Assembly (NCBI GenBank): GCA_947643685.1
Contig: CANRXD010000008.1
Coordinates: 1-14,187 of the forward strand
Origin: an uncultured Clostridium sp.
Lineage (GTDB): Bacteria; Bacillota; Clostridia; Lachnospirales; Lachnospiraceae
Direction: 5' to 3'
DNA: 14,187 bases
Under the pieces are notes generated by a model. The model did no database searches. It saw only the letters and a program-made list of their open reading frames with translations, and was not told the DNA's origin. This document shows positions 7,472 to 14,187 of this stretch, in pieces. Numbering within the stretch: the first letter of the stretch is position 1; every line of letters begins with the position of its first letter. Made by a program: the position numbers and the translations under genes.

Positions 7472-7489
7472 GGGGCGGCATTTCTTTTT

Positions 7490-7523
7490 ATCACAGGGCG
7501 TCTCCTGCGGAGATTCCTGTGAT
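7490..7523 (+). other. Hairpin just upstream of the permease ribosome binding site
   Basis: ATCACAGG (7490-7497) pairs perfectly with CCTGTGAT (7516-7523). After a small internal loop, TCTCC (7501-7505) pairs with GGAGA (7509-7513). It begins 19 bases after the terminator U-run and ends 9 bases before the TGGAGG of the permease gene. It could shield the 5' end of a processed downstream mRNA. Confidence 0.5.
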
Positions 7524-7545
7524 ACAGATGACTGGAGGTTGATTT

Positions 7546-8499
7546 ATGCATCGTTACATCATTAAAAGGCTATTTCTTATGATACCGGTCATTATCGGTG
7601 TCTCATTTCTTGTATTCTTTATTATGGATATGGCTCCCGGTGATGCTGTTGACCTGATGGCTCCGGAGGGAGCGACAGCGGAAGATCTTGATGCGATCCG
7701 TCACGATCTGGGATTAGATCAGCCGGTGGTAATCCGGTATGTCAAATACATGAGCGGAATGCTCCGTGGCGATATGGGTGTTTCCTATGTATCAAAAACA
7801 GATGTGTTTGATACATACATGGAAAAGCTTCCGGCTACGATAAAACTGTCTTTTGCCTCTATTCTGGTGTCCGTCCTCTTGTCGGTTCCCCTGGGAATCT
7901 ATTCAGCCACCAAGCAGGGAACCATACAGGATAATATCAGTATGGTGCTGGCCATGATCGGACTTTCCATGCCAAATTTCTGGCTGGGACTTCTGTTAAT
8001 CATTGCCTTTTCGCTGAAGCTTCATATGTTCCCTTCCGGCGGTGATCAAACTCTTTCTTCTATTGTCCTTCCGGCACTTACCATCGGAACCGGATTGATG
8101 GCGACGCTGACAAGAACAACCCGTTCCTCCATGCTGGATGTATTAAAGCAGGAATATTTGAGGACAGCAAGGGCAAAGGGGATTCCGGAGAAGATCGTTG
8201 TTATGTCCCATGCTCTTAGAAATGCGCTGATCCCGATTATTACAATCATCGGCACTCAGCTGGCCGGTGTTCTCGGCGGAAGCGTTCTCACAGAGACGGT
8301 ATTTGCATGGCCGGGAGTGGGACGTCTGATTGTTGATTCCCTGAATATGAGGGATACTCCACTGGTAACAGGCAGCATTATTATGACGACAATCTTACTG
8401 AGTATCGTCCTGCTTTTAGTTGACCTGCTTTACGCAGTTGTCGATCCCCGTATAAAAGCACAGTACATAACGAAAAGGGGGAAGAGGAAACATGGCTAA
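7546..8499 (+). CDS. Dpp/Opp-type ABC transporter permease, first subunit (DppB/OppB-like)
   Basis: A 317-residue integral membrane protein that forms half of the translocation channel of a type I peptide importer. It has about six membrane segments, at roughly 9-29, 101-121, 132-158, 171-190, 228-250 and 274-298. The N-terminal DppB signature has PGD at 31-33 and LGLDQP at 55-60. The cytoplasmic EAA loop at about 203-237 (EYLRTARAKG, then HALRNALIP) docks on the ATPases. It ends in a basic cytoplasmic tail. TGGAGG lies seven bases before the ATG. The stop overlaps the next permease start by eight bases, ATGGCTAA, indicating translational coupling. Length and motifs are normal for the family, but the substrate cannot be told from the permease. 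Confidence 0.94.
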   Translation: MHRYIIKRLFLMIPVIIGVSFLVFFIMDMAPGDAVDLMAPEGATAEDLDAIRHDLGLDQPVVIRYVKYMSGMLRGDMGVSYVSKTDVFDTYMEKLPATIKLSFASILVSVLLSVPLGIYSATKQGTIQDNISMVLAMIGLSMPNFWLGLLLIIAFSLKLHMFPSGGDQTLSSIVLPALTIGTGLMATLTRTTRSSMLDVLKQEYLRTARAKGIPEKIVVMSHALRNALIPIITIIGTQLAGVLGGSVLTETVFAWPGVGRLIVDSLNMRDTPLVTGSIIMTTILLSIVLLLVDLLYAVVDPRIKAQYITKRGKRKHG

Positions 8500-9376
8500 A
8501 ACAACAGAAGCAGCAGTAACAAGAAAAGCCCGCAGCCAGGCAGCAGAGGTGTGGCACCAGTTCCGGAGAAACAAGGGTGCGATGATTGGCTCTGCAATCG
8601 TACTGGTCATTGTATTTATTGCAATATTTGCAGACGTATTTCTGGATTATGATACCCAGGTAGTCGGACAAAATGTGGCAGAGCGGCTTCAGTGGCCGAG
8701 TGCAAGGCACTGGTTCGGAACAGACGAACTGGGCCGTGACATTTTTTTCCGTATTCTTTATGGTACAAGGTTTTCATGTTCCGTGGGCCTTGTTGCAGTT
8801 TCTATCGGCCTTGTGATTGGCGTTACTCTGGGGGCCATTGCCGGATACTTCGGCGGGGCTGTCGAAGAGATCATTATGAGAAGCACTGATATTTTAAGTG
8901 CAGTTCCCAATATGTTAATGGCAATCGTTATCGTATCTGTTCTTGGACAGAGCATCTGGAACCTGATGCTGGCTGTCGGAATTACCAGTGTACCGCAGTT
9001 CGTCCGGATTACCAGGGCGGCGGTGCTGACCGTGAGAAATCAGGAGTATGTGGAGGCATCAAAGGCCATAGGCCTTACCAACAGGAAGATTATCTTTAAG
9101 CACATTCTTCCCAACTGCCTGTCTCCCATTATCGTCCAAGCGACGCTCCGTGTGGCGTCTGCGATTATTTCTGCATCCAGCTTAAGCTTCCTTGGCCTTG
9201 GAGTTCCCGCACCCGCGCCGGAATGGGGAAGCCTGCTTTCCGGAGGGAGAAAGTACATCAGGGATTACTCCTATATGACATTATTCCCGGGTCTGGCCAT
9301 CATGATTACAGTACTGGCGCTTAATATGATGGGAGACGGACTCAGAGATTCCCTGGATCCGAAACTTAAGAAATAG
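8492..9376 (+). CDS. Dpp/Opp-type ABC transporter permease, second subunit (DppC/OppC-like)
   Basis: A 294-residue membrane protein pairing with the upstream permease. The cytoplasmic N-terminus with FRRNKGAM (24-31) leads into TM1 (about 31-50). HWFGTDELGRDIF at 73-85 is the hallmark of DppC/OppC. The EAA loop is at about 185-217 (EYVEASKAIG, then HILPNCLSPI), followed by SFLGLGVPAPAPEWGSLL at 232-249. Five further hydrophobic segments are visible. The start overlaps the previous stop by eight bases, and a GAGGAAA sits just before the ATG. The next gene's AGGAGG overlaps its own TAG stop, so all transporter genes are tightly packed. Typical length, no anomalies. Confidence 0.94.
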   Translation: MAKTTEAAVTRKARSQAAEVWHQFRRNKGAMIGSAIVLVIVFIAIFADVFLDYDTQVVGQNVAERLQWPSARHWFGTDELGRDIFFRILYGTRFSCSVGLVAVSIGLVIGVTLGAIAGYFGGAVEEIIMRSTDILSAVPNMLMAIVIVSVLGQSIWNLMLAVGITSVPQFVRITRAAVLTVRNQEYVEASKAIGLTNRKIIFKHILPNCLSPIIVQATLRVASAIISASSLSFLGLGVPAPAPEWGSLLSGGRKYIRDYSYMTLFPGLAIMITVLALNMMGDGLRDSLDPKLKK

Positions 9377-9387
9377 GAGGGCACATC

Positions 9388-10398
9388 ATGGCAGAACAGA
9401 AAGAAAAGGTCCTTGAGATCAAAAACCTGAATGTAAAATTTGTGCTGGAGGAGGAGACGGTGGAAGCCGTCAACGATATCAGCCTGCATATGGAAAAAGG
9501 GGAGACCCTGGGCCTGGTGGGGGAGACCGGAGCCGGAAAGACAACGACGGCGCTTTCAATTATAAGGCTGATTGACTCTCCTCCAGGGGTCATGGAATGC
9601 GAAAAGCTGGAGGTCTGTGGACAGGATATCATGAATATGTCTGTTTCTGAGCTGGAGCATATTCGCGGAAGCATGGTATCCATGATTTTCCAGGACCCGA
9701 TGACCTCCCTGAATCCTGTATTTACTGTGGGACAGCAGATTGCAGAGAGCTTGGAGCGCCATGAAAACTTAAATAAGAATGAGGCCTGGAAAAAGGCAGA
9801 GGACATGCTGGAATTAGTAGGCATTCCCAGAGAGCGTGCCATTGAATATCCTCATCAGTTCTCCGGCGGAATGAAGCAGAGAGTAATCATTGCCATTGCC
9901 CTGGCCTGCAGTCCCCAGCTACTGATTGCTGACGAACCTACAACAGCTCTGGATGTGACGATTCAGGCACAGATTCTTCATCTTATGAAGGAACTGAAAG
10001 AAAAGAAAAATACGTCTATGATTATGATTACCCATGACCTGGGGATTGTCGCTGAGACCTGCGACAGAGTCGCAGTGATGTATGCGGGAAAAATCATTGA
10101 AGAGGGAAATCTGGACGAGGTATTTAATCATACCCTGCATCCGTATACGGAGGGACTTTTCAATTCCCTGCCCAATATTAAGAACAGAAGGTCCAAGCTC
10201 CAGCCGATTCATGGCCTTATGCCGGACCCCACCAATCTTCCGAAGGGCTGTGCATTTGCCCCAAGGTGCAATTATGCAACGGATGCCTGTCTGGAACGCA
10301 GACCGGAGCTGACAAGCTTTGGCGGAACCCATAAGGCTGCCTGCCTTGCTTATGAAAATAAGGATTTCCACATCGAGAGGAGGAAAAAGAATGGCTGA
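9388..10398 (+). CDS. Dpp/Opp-type ABC transporter ATPase, first subunit (DppD/OppD-like)
   Basis: A 336-residue cytosolic nucleotide-binding subunit. Walker A is GETGAGKT at 45-52, the Q-loop is Q102, the signature FSGGM is at 158-162, Walker B is LLIADEP at 178-184, and the switch histidine is H216. All catalytic residues are intact. The C-terminal oligopeptide-transporter extension from about 235 contains C288, C294, C301 and C319, spaced C-X5-C-X6-C-X17-C, the pattern linked in this family to an iron-sulfur cluster. AGGAGG lies seven bases before the ATG. The last eight bases, ATGGCTGA, overlap the next ATPase start. With that ATPase it should form an asymmetric dimer, because the partner carries an altered signature motif. 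Confidence 0.95.
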   Translation: MAEQKEKVLEIKNLNVKFVLEEETVEAVNDISLHMEKGETLGLVGETGAGKTTTALSIIRLIDSPPGVMECEKLEVCGQDIMNMSVSELEHIRGSMVSMIFQDPMTSLNPVFTVGQQIAESLERHENLNKNEAWKKAEDMLELVGIPRERAIEYPHQFSGGMKQRVIIAIALACSPQLLIADEPTTALDVTIQAQILHLMKELKEKKNTSMIMITHDLGIVAETCDRVAVMYAGKIIEEGNLDEVFNHTLHPYTEGLFNSLPNIKNRRSKLQPIHGLMPDPTNLPKGCAFAPRCNYATDACLERRPELTSFGGTHKAACLAYENKDFHIERRKKNG

Positions 10399-11353
10399 AA
10401 TAATTCTGGAAGTAAGAAATCTTAAAAAATATTTTAAGACAGCCCGCGGAACTCTTCATGCGGTGGATGATGTCAGCTTTACGATTGAAAAAGGTAAGAC
10501 ACTGGGGATTGTAGGAGAATCCGGGTGCGGGAAATCCACCACCGGAAGAGCAATTTTAAGGCTTTTGGAGCCCACAGACGGAAAAGTGTTCTTTGAGGGA
10601 CAGGATATTACTTCCTTAAGCGGAGGAAAAATGCGCCAGATGCGCCGGGATATGCAGATTATCTTTCAGGATCCCTTTTCGTCTCTGGATCCCAAAAAGA
10701 CTGTCAGCCAGACCATTGCGGAACCCATTGTTGAAAATAAAATATTAAAGGACAAAAAGGCCATTGACGCAAGAGTACGGGAGCTTATGAAAACCGTGGG
10801 ACTGGCGGAGCGTCTTGTGAACTCTTATCCCCACGAACTGGACGGAGGACGCAGACAACGAATCGGAATTGCGAGAGCTCTGGCTATGGAGCCAAAGTTT
10901 ATTGTCTGCGATGAGCCGGTTTCTGCTCTTGACGTGTCAATCCAGGCACAGATTTTAAACCTTTTGCAGGAATTAAAGGAGCAGATGGGCCTGACCTTTA
11001 TTTTCATTACCCATGACCTGTCTGTGGTAAATCATTTTGCGGATGAAATTGCAGTTATGTATCTGGGACAGTTAATTGAGAAAGCGCCTACGGAAGAGCT
11101 TTTTGACCATCCGGTTCATCCGTATACAAAAGCACTTCTTTCTGCAATCCCCATTCCTGAGGTTGGAATTGAAAGACCGGAACGGATTCTGTTAAAGGGA
11201 GAGATCAGTTCCCCGATTGATCCGCCGGATGAGTGCCGGTTTGCAAAACGGTGTATTCATACCTGTGACCAGTGCAGGGCATCATGTCCGCGGCTTTTGG
11301 AGGTATCTCCGGGCCACTTTGTATCATGCCATCTTTGGAAAGAATTCATGTAA
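10391..11353 (+). CDS. Dpp/Opp-type ABC transporter ATPase, second subunit (DppF/OppF-like) with LDGG signature
   Basis: A 320-residue nucleotide-binding subunit. Walker A is GESGCGKST at 42-50, the Q-loop is Q93, Walker B is IVCDEP at 171-176, and the switch histidine is H208. The ABC signature reads ELDGGRRQR (149-157), with D151 where serine normally stands. The C-terminal extension has C282, C288, C295 and C313 with the same X5, X6, X17 spacing as its partner, plus two additional cysteines, C292 and C299. The frame is open from an ATG at 10319, but the ATG at 10391 is the start. GAGGAGG lies seven bases upstream, and [15 protein letters not shown] aligns with the family's first strand. 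The overlap with the previous stop is eight bases. Confidence 0.94.
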   Translation: MAEIILEVRNLKKYFKTARGTLHAVDDVSFTIEKGKTLGIVGESGCGKSTTGRAILRLLEPTDGKVFFEGQDITSLSGGKMRQMRRDMQIIFQDPFSSLDPKKTVSQTIAEPIVENKILKDKKAIDARVRELMKTVGLAERLVNSYPHELDGGRRQRIGIARALAMEPKFIVCDEPVSALDVSIQAQILNLLQELKEQMGLTFIFITHDLSVVNHFADEIAVMYLGQLIEKAPTEELFDHPVHPYTKALLSAIPIPEVGIERPERILLKGEISSPIDPPDECRFAKRCIHTCDQCRASCPRLLEVSPGHFVSCHLWKEFM

Positions 11354-11396
11354 GTGACATATTATAATATAGAAGAAACGGGAGGGATGGACAGTT

Positions 11397-12668
11397 ATGT
11401 ATCAGGTATCAGAACGGACCAGAATGCAGTTTGAGAAGATGATGAGCTTGGAACCGGTAAAGGAGGCTCTGCGCTTTATTGAAGAAGACCAGCCCAATGC
11501 CATAGATGAACAGAAAGAGCTGGTTGTCATCGAGGCGCCCACAGGCCAGGAGGAGGCACGCGCGAAAGTTTTTGCGGAAAAGTTTAAAGCGTTGGGACTG
11601 GAGGATGTACATATTGACAGAGCTGGCAATGTGGTTGGAATCCGAAAGGGAACCGGAAAAGGACCCAAAGTATTGATTGAGGGCCATCTGGATACGGTTT
11701 TTCCATTCGGAACCGTACAGGGAGTCGAAGAACGAGACGGCTTTTTATATGCCCCGGGAATCGGGGATGACACAAGAGCTTTGGCGATGCTGCTCTGTAT
11801 GATCCGTGCGCTGAACAAAACAGGAATCAGGACCGAAGGAGATATTGTTTTTGTAGGTACCACAAGAGAAGAAGGCATGGGCGGACTCGGCGGTATGAAG
11901 GACTTTCTAAAGGATAATACAGATATTGATATCTCCCTGAGTCTGGATAATAATGATATGAGCGCCCTGGTATATGAAGCCACAGGCGGCGAGACTTATG
12001 AAGTTAATTTTTATGGTATTGGCGGACATGCTTTTGGCTGCTTTGGCGTGATGGCACAGCCCATTCATGCAGCGGCCAGAGCCGTGGGAAAAATCGCGGA
12101 TTTTGTAGTTCCGTCAGATCCTAAGACTAGTTTCTGCGTATCCAATTTCCATGGCGGTAACGACGCAGGAGTCCATGCGATTGCTCCGAAGGCCACAATT
12201 AAATTTAATTTCCGCTCCAACTCTCAGGAGGAGCTTGCCAAATTAAGAGACAATATCTTCCGCGCAGTGGAGGAAGCCTGCCAGGAAGAGACAGAGCGCT
12301 GGGGAAAAGATACCATTACATGGGATAAAAAACTTTTGTGTGATGTTCCCGGCGGTACACAGGATGCAAATTCGCCTTTGGTGGAGACTGCTTATCTGGG
12401 CCTCACCTCACTCGGAGTAGAGCCGGTCTTCTACAAAGGCGGATGCACCAATGCAAACGTGGCAGTGGCAAAAGGAATTCCGGCAATCTGCATGGGGCGT
12501 GCTTATGCGCCGGATGAAAATTCAAAAAATATCATGAATCACAGTATTCACGAGAAATTTCCCATTGACGGGGCATATAAGGCAATCCAGCAGGCTTTCA
12601 TGGTACTGATGATGGCAGCCGGAATTGCGGGGGAAATTCCTTCAGTGGTGGATCCTGAACATAAATAA
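11397..12668 (+). CDS. M20-family metallopeptidase (tripeptidase/PepT-like)
   Basis: A 423-residue cytosolic zinc exopeptidase of a different M20 branch from the amidohydrolase at 3347. Visible motifs are EGHLDTVFP with H97 and D99, GIGDD with D124-D125, the catalytic E158-E159 in TTREEG, a likely ligand D184 (SLDNND), and a C-terminal histidine (H382 or H385 in NHSIHE). GGHAF near 210 marks entry to the dimerisation lid. No signal peptide. GGGAGGG lies ten bases before the ATG, and the gene is 43 bp behind the ATPase gene, so it is probably co-transcribed. It likely cleaves peptides or N-acyl amino acids imported by the transporter. ArgE, DapE or PepT identity cannot be settled here. The early residues 1-40 are longer than in minimal M20 enzymes. 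Confidence 0.86.
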   Translation: MYQVSERTRMQFEKMMSLEPVKEALRFIEEDQPNAIDEQKELVVIEAPTGQEEARAKVFAEKFKALGLEDVHIDRAGNVVGIRKGTGKGPKVLIEGHLDTVFPFGTVQGVEERDGFLYAPGIGDDTRALAMLLCMIRALNKTGIRTEGDIVFVGTTREEGMGGLGGMKDFLKDNTDIDISLSLDNNDMSALVYEATGGETYEVNFYGIGGHAFGCFGVMAQPIHAAARAVGKIADFVVPSDPKTSFCVSNFHGGNDAGVHAIAPKATIKFNFRSNSQEELAKLRDNIFRAVEEACQEETERWGKDTITWDKKLLCDVPGGTQDANSPLVETAYLGLTSLGVEPVFYKGGCTNANVAVAKGIPAICMGRAYAPDENSKNIMNHSIHEKFPIDGAYKAIQQAFMVLMMAAGIAGEIPSVVDPEHK

Positions 12669-12694
12669 AAAACAGTGAAGAATGGGGACAAAAA

Positions 12695-13993
12695 ATGAGC
12701 AAAACGAGTTTTATTGCTACCGGTGATGCGTTTATTACCAGACGTTTTCCGGAGGGCGGTTATGAAGGTTTTGATGAGGTCAGAGACTGCATACAAAAGT
12801 ACGATGTGAAATTTTCCAATCTGGAGATGACCTTCCATGAGCAGGAGGGATATCCTGCCGCTTTTTCCGGCGGTACATGGGCAATGGCAGACCCCAGGAC
12901 CCTGGATGATATGAAATCCTACGGCTTTAATCTGTATAATACAGCCAACAACCATTCCTGCGATTACAGCCATGGCGGTGTTCTTGGAACGATCCGCAAT
13001 CTGAAGGAAAGAGATATGATCTTTGCCGGAACAGGAAGGAATCTTGGGGATGCGTCAAAGCCCTGCTACCTGGAAGTGAAAAATGCAAGAATTGCCCTGA
13101 TTGCTGCTTCTGCGTCCTTCCATGAATCCGGGATGGCCGGCGGACAGAGTGCAGATATGCAGGGAAGACCGGGATTGAACCCGCTGAGATTTGAGACCAT
13201 TTATCATGTATGCAAAGAAAACTTTGAAAAGGTGAAAGAGTTGGCAGCGGTGACAAAGGTTAATGCGGAGATGGAGAATTCTGTAAAGAACGGATATAAA
13301 AATCCTCCGGAAAAAGGAACTCTTCCTTTTGGAAAATACATGTTTGTCCTGGACGAGAAGGACTGGATTGAAAGCAGGCCTTTTGAGACGGACATGATCC
13401 GTATTGAAAAAGAGATTGTGGAGGCGAAAAAACAGGCTGATGTGGTCCTTGTAAGCATTCATGCCCATGAGACTGATACAGAAAACACAAAGGTGCCGGC
13501 AATGTTTCTGGAAACTTTCGGAAGACGCTGCATTGACGCCGGTGCGGATGCAATGATCGGCCATGGTCCCCATGAGCTGCGTGGAATTGAGATATATAAG
13601 GGAAAACCGATCTTTTACAGCCTTGGTAATTTCCTGTTTGAGACGGAAACTGTGGATCTGCAGCCATATGACGCATACTTAAACCGCCATATGCCTCTGG
13701 ATACGAAGGTTGGCGCCTATATGGACAACCGCAGTAAGAACGGAACCACAGGATATGGAGTACTGCCGGAAATATGGACCTCTGTGATGGCAGGCTGGAC
13801 CATGGAGGACGGAAAGGTGACGAAAATTGAACTCTATCCGATCTCTCTGGGGATGGAACGGGTACGCTCCCAGAAAGGAGTTCCTGTGATGACGGGAGAT
13901 GAGGAGGTACTGAAGTACCTTGCAGGTCTGTCTGCCCCTTACGGAACAGAAATTAAGATTGAGAACGGTGTTGGCTGCATTTATATTCAATAA
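12695..13993 (+). CDS. CapA-family (PGA_cap) metallophosphoesterase-like protein, no membrane anchor
   Basis: A 432-residue member of the CapA/PgsA superfamily, named after poly-gamma-glutamate capsule proteins and built on a metallophosphoesterase fold. Motifs in order: GDAF with D11, SNLEMTF with E44, ANNHSCDY with N85-N86-H87, SIHAHETD with H256 and H258, and GHGPHE with H290 and H293, followed by IFYSLGNFLFE. The putative metal ligands are complete. Capsule CapA/PgsA proteins carry an N-terminal membrane anchor. Here the sequence enters the first beta strand at once (MSKTSFIATGD) and nothing hydrophobic precedes it, so a cytosolic protein is expected. The gap to the peptidase gene is 26 bp, and a GGGGAC lies before the ATG. 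The biochemical role of this subgroup is not established. The neighbours suggest peptide or gamma-glutamyl compound turnover, which is inference. Confidence 0.87.
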   Translation: MSKTSFIATGDAFITRRFPEGGYEGFDEVRDCIQKYDVKFSNLEMTFHEQEGYPAAFSGGTWAMADPRTLDDMKSYGFNLYNTANNHSCDYSHGGVLGTIRNLKERDMIFAGTGRNLGDASKPCYLEVKNARIALIAASASFHESGMAGGQSADMQGRPGLNPLRFETIYHVCKENFEKVKELAAVTKVNAEMENSVKNGYKNPPEKGTLPFGKYMFVLDEKDWIESRPFETDMIRIEKEIVEAKKQADVVLVSIHAHETDTENTKVPAMFLETFGRRCIDAGADAMIGHGPHELRGIEIYKGKPIFYSLGNFLFETETVDLQPYDAYLNRHMPLDTKVGAYMDNRSKNGTTGYGVLPEIWTSVMAGWTMEDGKVTKIELYPISLGMERVRSQKGVPVMTGDEEVLKYLAGLSAPYGTEIKIENGVGCIYIQ

Positions 13994-14048
13994 TAAAAGC
14001 GATATGGCTGCAGGATGGAAATCTTAGAGAAAAGCGGGGGAAATTCAC

Positions 14049-14187
14049 ATGAACCGAATGGATAAGGCAAATCAGTACTTGTTTGAAGAACTGGTGAAGC
14101 ATATCAGAATGCAGAGCGAGGCTGCGGGAATTGCGGTGGCGATTGTCGATGCGGACGGAAATACACAGTATGAGAAGTATTTTGGTT
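14049..14187 (+). CDS. Beta-lactamase-fold serine hydrolase, N-terminal fragment (runs off the window)
   Basis: The first 46 codons of an open frame continue past the window edge. After a short helix, the protein reads GIAVAIVDADGNTQYEKYFG, the usual opening strands of class C beta-lactamase / D-aminopeptidase / esterase-type serine hydrolases (family S12, PF00144). The catalytic SxxK lies beyond the window. GGGGG lies eight bases before the ATG at 14049, and the gene is 55 bp behind the CapA-like gene with no terminator between them, so it extends the operon. There is no signal peptide, pointing to a cytosolic hydrolase rather than a secreted beta-lactamase. S12 enzymes include D-amino-acid-specific peptidases, which would suit a peptide-scavenging cluster, but this is not shown. 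Confidence 0.72.
   Translation, partial: MNRMDKANQYLFEELVKHIRMQSEAAGIAVAIVDADGNTQYEKYFG

Noticed and set aside
11361..11370. TATAAT-like box in the gap before the M20 peptidase gene
   Set aside because: No acceptable -35 at 16-19 bp upstream. The gap is only 43 bp and AT-rich, so co-transcription with the ATPase gene is simpler.
1..14187. CRISPR arrays, tRNA or rRNA genes, insertion sequences, phage genes
   Set aside because: No regularly spaced repeats, cloverleaf-like sequences, transposase or integrase reading frames were seen on either strand.

Overview
The window looks like a chromosomal segment of a clostridial Firmicute, probably Lachnospiraceae-like. This is inferred from the purine-rich Shine-Dalgarno sites (GGAGG type), the YhaO/YhaN-type nuclease pair, a class 5 lipoprotein binding-protein operon, moderate GC content and the protein style. 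No species can be named from the sequence alone.

Left part, minus strand (about 1-3200). asparaginyl-tRNA synthetase (asnS) has a good sigma-A promoter of its own. It is followed by a YhaO/SbcD-like metallophosphoesterase nuclease and the first 15 codons of its YhaN-like ATPase partner, which leaves the window. Upstream of asnS lies the C-terminal part of an extracellular solute-binding protein whose N-terminal half is missing. The break falls where the plus-strand cluster begins and may mark an old insertion or rearrangement boundary.

Right part, plus strand (about 3227-14187). This is a peptide import and hydrolysis cluster. An M20D amidohydrolase and a LysR-type regulator form a first unit. 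A second unit holds a lipoprotein peptide-binding protein, two Dpp/Opp permeases, two Dpp/Opp ATPases, an M20 peptidase of another subfamily, a CapA-family metallophosphoesterase-like protein without a membrane anchor, and the start of a beta-lactamase-fold serine hydrolase.

Regulation visible in the DNA. The amidohydrolase gene and the binding-protein gene share the same upstream dyad arrangement: half-site, N5, CGAAT, N7, ATTCG. In the second case it sits about 65 bp upstream of the predicted transcription start, the usual place for a LysR recognition site. The binding-protein mRNA leader can fold into a three-way junction closed by a 19-bp stem ending in a U-run, with a pyrimidine tract able to pair with the ribosome binding site. 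The gap between the binding-protein and permease genes holds three hairpins, one a strong terminator, which would keep the binding protein more abundant than the membrane components.

Working model (inference): the regulator senses a peptide-like or N-acyl amino acid ligand and induces its uptake. The cytosolic amidohydrolase, peptidase, CapA-like protein and serine hydrolase then break it down. The substrate is not identifiable from sequence. Hydrolases of three unrelated folds behind one importer suggest a modified or cross-linked peptide rather than plain dipeptides.
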